DNA from: Chitinophaga nivalis
Lineage (GTDB): Bacteria; Bacteroidota; Bacteroidia; Chitinophagales; Chitinophagaceae
Direction of reading: 5' to 3'
Assembly (NCBI RefSeq): GCF_025989125.1
Contig: NZ_JAPDNR010000001.1
Location: 7,304,087 to 7,368,086, forward strand
DNA: 64,000 nt
Part shown: one piece after another, positions 60,301 through 64,000 of the stretch
How positions within the stretch are numbered: the stretch's first letter is position 1
Layout of the letters: each line of letters begins with the position of its first letter
Translations under genes and position numbers: made by a program
Notes under the pieces: generated by a model
What the model was told of the DNA's origin: nothing
The model's database searches: none
The model's input: only the letters and a program-made list of their open reading frames with translations

Positions 60301-63300
60301 CATAATCAGCATATTGCAATGGCAACGGCTCCAGTTCTACTGGCTGTTGCGTTACATAGGCACTGTACAAAGCCGTCAGTTCACGAATCACTACCGACAT
60401 AGACCAGCCATCGGAAGCAATGTGGTGCATGGTAATCACCAATGCCTGTACATCGCCGGATAAGCTGAACAATGCAGCGCGCATCATGTAGTCTGCTGAC
60501 AGGTCGAATGGTTGCTGGATAAAGGCAGCCATCCGTTGTTGCGGCTGTGCCCCACCCTCGGCAATTAACATCTTCCAGTTGCCGGCTGGCAATATTTCCT
60601 GGAAGCCTGTTTCCTCTTCTGCGGACTGCCGTATAACGGTACGCAGGGATTCATGTCGTTCTACAATGTATTGCAATGCATACTGCAATGCATCCCGGTT
60701 TACATCACCTTCCAGTTTCAGCACTACCGGAATATGATAGTGTACACTGCCTTCCAGCTGATCAATGAACCACAGACGTTCCTGACCAAAAGACAATGGA
60801 ATGCGGGCAGGTCTTTCCTGTTTGCTGATCACCGGCAATAAGGTACCGGAGCCTTGCTGTTGTTGTACATAAGCTGCCAGTGAGGCAATATTGGTATGTA
60901 CAAACAGGTCTTTTACAATCAGCTCTGCAGATAAGGCCTTGCGGATAGCTCCCATCAGGCGTATCGCCAGCAGGGAGTGTCCACCCAGTTCAAAGAAATT
61001 ATCGTATATACCTATCCGTTGGATACCTAACAACTCCTGCCAGATATTCACCAGGGTATTTTCAATGGTATTGCGGGGAGCAGTATAGCTGCGGCCAATG
61101 AGATCGCCGGCATCCGGATCCGGTAAAGCCTTGTGATTGACTTTTCCGTTAACCGTCAACGGCATTTCATCCAGGGTAACCCATAAAACAGGTACCATGT
61201 AATCCGGCAGCTGTGCTTTCAGCCAGGTCTGTATACCTTCCTTATCAAATCCTGGCGCCGCCACGATGTAGGCTACCAGACGTTTACCGCCGGTGGCATC
61301 TGCTTTGGCCAGCACCACACATTGTACTACTCCTTCGGATTGTTGCAGTACGTTTTCGATTTCTCCCAGCTCAATACGGTAACCGCGGATCTTCACCTGA
61401 TTATCGGCACGACCCACAAATTCAATGTTACCATCCGGGAGCCAGCGACCGATATCGCCGGTACGGTATACCCGTTGTCCGGGCTGGAAAGGATTCTCTA
61501 TGAATTTCTCCGCCGTCATTTCCGGCAGATGCAGATAACCTTTTGCCAAACCATCTCCACTCACCAATATTTCTCCCGGTACGCCTATCGGTACATGTTG
61601 CAGGTGTTTATCCACTACGTAAGCGCCGCGGTTACTCAACGGACGCCCTATTGGCACCGTAACCGGATAATCTGTTCCTGTTACCGGGTAATATAAAGCG
61701 TACGTAGTGTTTTCAGCAGGGCCATACATATGCAGCAGGTGCAATGCAGGATAAGCAGCTCTTAACCGTACCATGTGTTCTGCGGAAACTTTTTCACCTC
61801 CGGTGAATACATAGGTTAATCTCTCAAAAACAGTAATATCGGTGTTGATCAACTGATTGAACCAGGCCGTTGTTAAGAAGAGCGTATTCACTGCTTGCTC
61901 CTGCAGCAACTGTTTCAGTAAGCCGCTATCCAGCAGGGTTTTCTCAGGGCTCAGGATCAGACGGCCGCCATTCAGGAGCATACTCCAGTATTCGAAGGTT
62001 ACCGCATCAAATGAAATAGCACCGGTAGATAACAGTACCTGTGTTGGTGCAAACGGATAGTAATCTGCTTCTTTCACCAGACTCACCACATTCCTGTGGG
62101 TAAGGATCACGCCTTTGGGCGTACCGGTGGATCCGGAAGTATACACGATGATAGCCGCATCTTCCGGTGATAACACAGGTGCCGTCCATGCCGTTATATC
62201 CAATTTCTCCAACTCATGCAGCTGATCAATGCAGATGATATTACCGGTGATGTCTGCTGCGGCAAATATTGTTTGTTGATAATCGCTGGTGGTTAATATC
62301 AGGCTGCTGCCCACATTTTCCCGGATGAACCGGATACGTTCCAATGGATAGGCCGGATCAACGGGAACATAAGCCGCACCCGCTTTCAGCACACCCAGGA
62401 TACATACCATCATGTCAATATGCTTGTCCATGCACACGGGTATCAGCATACCTGTTGTTACGCCTTGCTGATGCAGGTAATGGGCCAGACGGGTGGTCTG
62501 TTCATCCAGTTCCTGATAGCTCAGGCGGGTATCTTCGTATACCAGGGCAATCGCATCTGGTCTGGCGGCTACCTGTTCTGCAAAGATGGCCACCATGGTT
62601 TTATCTTTCGGATAACTTACCACGGTACCTGCGAACATCGGCAACAGCTGCGCCAGTTCTGCTTCCGGTAAGCGGAAGCTCGTATGCATCAGCGCCTCAT
62701 CCTGATGGAGGAAAGCTTCCAGTACCAGGTTGGAATAATCCAGCAAGTCCTGTATGTGTTTACCTGATTTCAGTTTTTTCCGGAGTGAATATTCTACCTG
62801 TAACTGATTACCGGTAATACTTACCGTACAATCCAGGAAGGTGTTGGTTAACTCATGGTCGCGGATCTTCACTTCCTCCTGACTTTCCAGCTGTCCGGCA
62901 GCAGTAGCGTCTTCACCCAGTTTCTCGTATACGTGGAAGTTGACAAAGTTGAAGATGGCATCGAAGAATGGATTCTCTTCCGCTGTTTGTTCACCGGTTA
63001 TTTTGGTGATTTCAAAGAGACTGGTCCGATCGCGTTCTTTCAGCTGTACCAGTTTATCTTCTATCTGTGCGAAATAAGTTTTCCAGGTAGTGGATTGTCT
63101 TTCCAGTTGCATGCGCAGCGGAATGGTGTTCAGGAAACAGCCCAGCAGGCGGTCGCCATCTTCCAGTACCGGTCTGTTGTTTGTAACCAGACCAACAGTC
63201 ACCTCTTCTTCATGTGTCAGCAGGTTCAGGGCAAACAGATAAGCGCCGAGGAAAAGTCCTTTCATCGATATTTTATCCCGCTGCGCCTTTTCTTTCAGCT

Positions 63301-64000
63301 GCTGATAGAAAGCCGGTGCATAACGGTAAGTCATGGCTTCCGCGGCAGTTTCCCTGGAGAAGATATCCAGGCGTTTGTAATCTGCCAGTTCATTTTTCCA
63401 GAATACCAGGTTAGCATCATTCCTCTTTGCTACCAGGCTTTCTATGATATAATCCTTATAGCTGCATTTCAGCGGTACCACTGGTATGGCAGCCTGTTGC
63501 TCCAGCAACATATCACACAGCGTAAATAATTCTGTATTCAGGGACGCCACACTCCAGCCATCCAGGATGGCGTGATGGAACTGGAATACGAGCAGGTTAT
63601 GCTCTTTCAGCCGGAACACGCTGGCTTTCCACAACGGCGCTTTATCCACCACGAAAGGTGTTTTTCTTTCTTCCGCCAGGTATTCCTCTACGGTTTGTTT
63701 TACCAGGTTGCCGGAGGCATCCTGCAAATCAAACCAATCAATATGTATATCTACCTTGCTGTATACTACCTGCAGATCCTGTTCATCCTTTCCAATGTGG
63801 AAAGCGGTTCTCAGGATGCTGTGTTTAGCGGCTAATAACCGGTAAGCTTCCTGCAGGATTTCCGGCGTAAAGGCCGCCGTCATTTCGTATACGAACTGAT
63901 CGTGGTACAAGGCATCTGCCGGATTTACCAGCGACACATAGATCATACCCCTTTCAATATCACTCATGGGGTATACATCTTCTACCAATGCTGCATCTGC
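50552..64000 (-). CDS. Non-ribosomal peptide synthetase, four modules plus thioesterase (partial, 5' end beyond window)
   Basis: The frame is open to the window edge for at least 4482 residues, so the N-terminus is missing. The first visible residues, ADAALVEDVYPMSDIERGM, look like a linker between an upstream carrier domain and a condensation domain rather than a true start. Domain order is C-A-T-C-A-T-C-A-T-C-A-T-TE. All condensation domains keep HHxxxDG (HHAILDG near 63570, HHIASDG near 60420, 57280 and 54120). All four carrier domains keep the LGGHS serine (near 60985, 57840, 54685 and 51515). No epimerase, methyltransferase or MbtH-like protein is visible. The thioesterase releases the peptide. 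Read codes suggest X-Dab-Thr-Asp as the last four residues. The aminotransferase and exporter genes follow in the same operon. Confidence 0.95.
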   Translation of the reverse strand, partial: ADAALVEDVYPMSDIERGMIYVSLVNPADALYHDQFVYEMTAAFTPEILQEAYRLLAAKHSILRTAFHIGKDEQDLQVVYSKVDIHIDWFDLQDASGNLVKQTVEEYLAEERKTPFVVDKAPLWKASVFRLKEHNLLVFQFHHAILDGWSVASLNTELFTLCDMLLEQQAAIPVVPLKCSYKDYIIESLVAKRNDANLVFWKNELADYKRLDIFSRETAAEAMTYRYAPAFYQQLKEKAQRDKISMKGLFLGAYLFALNLLTHEEEVTVGLVTNNRPVLEDGDRLLGCFLNTIPLRMQLERQSTTWKTYFAQIEDKLVQLKERDRTSLFEITKITGEQTAEENPFFDAIFNFVNFHVYEKLGEDATAAGQLESQEEVKIRDHELTNTFLDCTVSITGNQLQVEYSLRKKLKSGKHIQDLLDYSNLVLEAFLHQDEALMHTSFRLPEAELAQLLPMFAGTVVSYPKDKTMVAIFAEQVAARPDAIALVYEDTRLSYQELDEQTTRLAHYLHQQGVTTGMLIPVCMDKHIDMMVCILGVLKAGAAYVPVDPAYPLERIRFIRENVGSSLILTTSDYQQTIFAAADITGNIICIDQLHELEKLDITAWTAPVLSPEDAAIIVYTSGSTGTPKGVILTHRNVVSLVKEADYYPFAPTQVLLSTGAISFDAVTFEYWSMLLNGGRLILSPEKTLLDSGLLKQLLQEQAVNTLFLTTAWFNQLINTDITVFERLTYVFTGGEKVSAEHMVRLRAAYPALHLLHMYGPAENTTYALYYPVTGTDYPVTVPIGRPLSNRGAYVVDKHLQHVPIGVPGEILVSGDGLAKGYLHLPEMTAEKFIENPFQPGQRVYRTGDIGRWLPDGNIEFVGRADNQVKIRGYRIELGEIENVLQQSEGVVQCVVLAKADATGGKRLVAYIVAAPGFDKEGIQTWLKAQLPDYMVPVLWVTLDEMPLTVNGKVNHKALPDPDAGDLIGRSYTAPRNTIENTLVNIWQELLGIQRIGIYDNFFELGGHSLLAIRLMGAIRKALSAELIVKDLFVHTNIASLAAYVQQQQGSGTLLPVISKQERPARIPLSFGQERLWFIDQLEGSVHYHIPVVLKLEGDVNRDALQYALQYIVERHESLRTVIRQSAEEETGFQEILPAGNWKMLIAEGGAQPQQRMAAFIQQPFDLSADYMMRAALFSLSGDVQALVITMHHIASDGWSMSVVIRELTALYSAYVTQQPVELEPLPLQYADYAIWERAYLQGDVLARQIAYWRKKLSGVEPLNLPTDYVRPVQESRNGAVLQFPLPLPLAASLNQLSLQQGATLYMTLLAAFKVLLFRYSAQEDICVGTPVAGRGQQEVEGLVGFFINTLAVRSDLSGAPAFVELLQQLKTTLLEGYEHQEMPFEKVVEAVVKTRDLSRSPIFQVMFELQQAPEVSRAAWSEAAFLVEEPEQTTALFDLTFTLSEGPHDLSLNIEYCTDLFAAATINRMAGHYEQLLQAIVANPQQQINQLSILAQEEATTLLQQFSGPVVPYPADKTFVQLFEEQAQLTPDAIALAFNETTLTYGALLAKANQLAHHLIQAGVKTDTLVPICIERSLEMIIGVVGIIKAGGAYVPIDPKFPAERIGYILEDSNATILVSSEASRGVIPAGTAIISMDGDQEILAQYPITNPVITTTPQQLAYVIYTSGSTGKPKGVLVEHAGLLNHLLAMITEFEMNAATSLAFTAPYTFDISVWQMINTLLCGGCTVIYPESLILRPDAMIRDVEARGITLLQLVPSYLTAVLQDDGGVQLSALQYLLVTGEAVSRQLLEQWFAHPAFGRIPVVNAYGPTEASDDVSFYFMREAPVSANVPVGKAVQNLHLYVLDAGHGLCPYGVPGEIAVGGIGVARGYLNRDALTAEKFIADPYHGGRMYKTGDVGRWLPDGNIEYLGRIDDQVKIRGYRIELGEIENAMHLHETVTGAVVVAKADESGIKRLVGYLVVTPEYKREVLQAWLQEQLPEYMIPVLVELPAFPLTANGKVDKKALPDPVGDAIQQRTYVAPRNETETQLAAIWQQLLGVERVGIYDNFFELGGHSLLAIRLLSQLRKALSVELTVKEVFLYPTVATLAARVSGDTGQTSLPPVTVVQPRPERIPLSYSQERLWFIDRLEGSTHYHIPAILKLEGTVNTVALEAALREIVVRHEVLRSVIIEEEGIGYQQVLPAENWTLTIQDAGDQLESLIAALAETPFDLARDYMLRAGLLRVAATEYILVINTHHIASDGWSSGIIIGELTALYSAYIGNREADLPALQVQYADFAIWQRNYLSGEVLAQQQAYWKQQLSGVATLDLPTDFTRPATQSTRGAMMNFQLPVSLNTQLNELSRQEGVTLYMTLLAAFQVLLHRYSGQEDICVGTPVAGRSQQEIEALIGFFVNTIAVRNDLGGNPAFTALLQQVKDTLLAGYQHQDTPFEKVADLVTKNRDLSRTPVFQVLFVLQNTPDIEEGGAFSLDGLTLSEKETPHTTAKFDLSFVIEEQADGLALSVEYCTDLFREESIVRMAAHYEQLLQAIAATPAQSLSELPMLSAAEETQLLTVFKGETAGYPKDKTIVDLLEAQALRTPDAVAVVYASEKLTYGELDARANQLGHYLRSKGVQPETLVPVCAERSLDMIVAMLGVLKAGGAYVPMDPLYPEDRIHYMLEDTAAQVVVCQRSNEHLFAHIANRVVIDGETAAISAQPVTTVPVVRLPQHVAYVIYTSGSTGRPKGVLIENENVVRLFETDKPLYDFNSSDVWTMFHSFCFDFSVWEMYGALFYGGRLVVVPKEVTQDTGLFGELLISEGVTVLNQTPSSFYVVQDYLTARTNTTTIRYVIFGGEALNPAKLKPWQELYPASRLINMYGITETTVHVTYQELTAAHVNSSASVIGKPIPTLTAYILDSHQSLVPVGVAGELYIGGAGVARGYLNRDELTATRFIASPFAAGERLYRTGDLARWYADGNLEYLGRIDDQVKIRGFRIELGEIEHVLQQSGLVSNGVVLAKTDHTGTKQLVGYVVPKEGFSRDAVQAHLKIHLPEYMVPALWVILEEIPLTTNGKVNRKALPEPETSILKDNAYEAPRTATEYQLVSIWQELLGIQRIGIHDSFFELGGHSLLVIRLIAAVRKALAVELTVKDVFVQLNIAALGAFIDRQGNKVILPPITAITDRPAQLPLSFSQERLWFIDQLEGSVHYHMPVVLRLKGTINTAALEYAIRGVIARHEVLRTVIREQEGQGYQHILTADNWQLALTDKGDDVQETIAGFIQQPFDLSADYMLRAGVIALAEKEHLLMIVMHHIASDGWSMAIIVEELTALYTAYEHQQQPDLPPLPIQYADYALWQRSYITGEVLTQQQHYWRRQLADLEPLDLPLDYPRPAVQSTEGQVLRFDMDRLLVDKINHFSQQQGATLFMTLLAACKVLLHHYSRQTDICIGTPLAGRTQQEAEALVGYFINTLAVRSNLEGNPAFTSLLQQVKETMLEGYAHQDMPFEKVVEAVVKDRDMSRTPLFQVMFSLQNMPAATGLALGELELSVDEPAAVSAKFELNFTVTENNGDLELSIEYRTDLFAAATIERMAAHYEQLLWSIVCQPSQEIGVLPLLTAEEGYEKLHVFNTISPNQHKQEAATIVDLFTAQVAKQGAATAVAYEGTVLTYKELEKKSDQLAHYLRKKGVKAESLVPVCMERSTEMLVAILGILKAGAAYVPIDPSFPSDRKAFILADTACRVVLADTAIREQIQQPDDSLTWIDIKAEWPTIGKQKSVPAKINYSSADGLVYVIYTSGSTGQPKGVMIEHHSLVDYVNGLCERIDIAACRTFALIPTIATDLGNTVIYGSLATGGALHIISEESINDAALLQDYFNAHPIDCLKIVPSHWKALCTDTALLLPKQLLIFGGEALQQDVITAVSAAGTACRIVNHYGPTETTIGKCMHIVDVNRTYHGVPVGTTFSRTTAYILNPYGGLVPVGVSGELCIGGNGVARGYLNQPELTAEKFVPHPFSTAAGSRLYRTGDLARWLPDGSIVYMGRIDDQVKIRGYRVELGEIERVLQQSGLVTQGVVLAQTESSGNKRLVGYVVTAGEFDKTVIQEYLRSRLPEYMVPAIWVPLAEMPLTANGKINRKRLPALTQAEEWLSHTYTAPRNAIETSLAAVWQELLDVQRVGIYDNFFELGGHSLAAVRLLARIRKLGYSIRLSELMLFKTVAEQAALLADQSEDATTNRNEHIVLLRNAPGNQAVFIVPGGAGITDGYEELANQLDAAGPVYGLNMMGVLEGETPLETIAGIAAQNIHWMKEVQPVGPYQLVGHSFGGKVVHEMIRQLEAQAEQVHFAAILDTVADAGNIPVTAAGMLGDMADYLEEYGLLQQPYPEWMATLQAAMEQLPEADMRAYMTAVITEKCFTEFGAQDLQVRLFRLLAANSTMRYAATGKITTPVTVIRAAEQDWAALGFDDTLGWTDYIQTIHTHTAPGSHDNMIRKENAAALAAYLNKQLLQG
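51610..53110 (-). other. NRPS adenylation domain 4, predicted aspartate
   Basis: Core motif YTSGSTGQPKG lies near 52661-52697. The by-eye code D-L-T-K-I-G-H-I-G-K (TDLGNTVI, LKIVPSH, LIFGGEA, NHYGPTETTIG) differs at one conservative position from the aspartate type DLTKVGHIGK. Asparagine (DLTKLGEVGK) fits less well. Borders are approximate. Confidence 0.8.
54770..56290 (-). other. NRPS adenylation domain 3, predicted threonine
   Basis: Core motif YTSGSTGRPKG lies near 55830-55862. The by-eye code D-F-W-N-I-G-M-V-H-K (FDFSVWEM, VLNQTPS, VIFGGEA, NMYGITETTVH) is the canonical threonine signature. Borders are approximate. Confidence 0.85.
57930..59450 (-). other. NRPS adenylation domain 2, predicted L-2,4-diaminobutyrate
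   Basis: Core motif YTSGSTGKPKG lies near 58976-59012. The by-eye code is D-I-W-Q-L-T-A-D-D-K (FDISVWQM, LLQLVPS, LLVTGEA, NAYGPTEASDD). This differs at one position from the DIWELTADD type I recall for Dab in pyoverdine synthetases. The adjacent Dab aminotransferase supports it independently. Borders are approximate. Confidence 0.72.
61080..62600 (-). other. NRPS adenylation domain 1, specificity unresolved
   Basis: Core motif YTSGSTGTPKG lies near 62118-62150 and the A10 lysine in NGKVNHK near 61140. By-eye alignment to GrsA positions gives D-A-F-L-F-G-M-T-Y-K (FDAVTFEYW, TLFLTTAW, VFTGGEK, HMYGPAENTTY). I know no exact match. The pocket looks neutral to hydrophobic. Borders are approximate. 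Confidence 0.7.

Noticed and set aside
62855..63529. 224-codon plus-strand frame inside the NRPS
   Set aside because: Antisense to the first condensation domain, no domain features.

Overview
The window looks like chromosomal DNA of a Bacteroidota bacterium, most likely a Chitinophaga-like member of the Chitinophagaceae. This is inferred from family content: a SusC/SusD pair, FecR anti-sigma and ECF sigma factors, carboxypeptidase-regulatory TonB-dependent receptors, a DUF5686 protein, LytS/LytTR regulators, M57 'HEIGH' metalloproteases and many lipoproteins. Composition is moderate and fairly even. I see no rRNA, tRNA, insertion sequence, phage module or CRISPR array.

Layout. 1-6.6 kb: a truncated ECF sigma factor, a minimal AraC-type regulator with a short-chain dehydrogenase, then on the minus strand an orphan FtsX/MacB-type permease behind a histidine kinase and LytTR regulator. 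6.8-17.8 kb: two large TonB-dependent outer-membrane proteins, a peroxiredoxin, a GNAT acetyltransferase, a GH114/TM1410-like lipoprotein, a PhnA-family protein and a TetA-like MFS exporter. 17.8-25.5 kb: a small expanded family of lipoproteins built from two modules, an M57 zinc protease and five 39-residue repeats likely to form a beta-propeller. One fused gene is intact, one fused gene is broken by two single-base frameshifts, one carries only the repeats and one only the protease. A 3-hydroxyisobutyrate-dehydrogenase-like oxidoreductase and gcvH sit between them.

25.9-38 kb: an S15/CocE hydrolase, then a tightly overlapping SusC-SusD-cyanophycinase-isoaspartyl peptidase operon. It lies downstream of FecR and an ECF sigma factor, and the SusC has an STN signalling domain. 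The sequence fits a Sus-like uptake and degradation system for cyanophycin or another beta-aspartyl peptide. An opposite-strand gene with six 42-bp coiled-coil repeats sits between the sigma factor and FecR genes. 38-47.3 kb: a membrane protein, a patatin with an internal membrane hairpin, an OmpA-domain protein, a DUF5686 protein, and an lpoB-like cluster.

47.3-64 kb: a minus-strand biosynthetic cluster with an MsbA-type ABC exporter, a diaminobutyrate-type aminotransferase and the last four modules plus thioesterase of a non-ribosomal peptide synthetase that runs off the right edge. Specificity residues read by eye give an unassigned first residue, then diaminobutyrate, threonine and aspartate. 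The neighbouring aminotransferase would supply the diaminobutyrate and the ABC protein could export the peptide.
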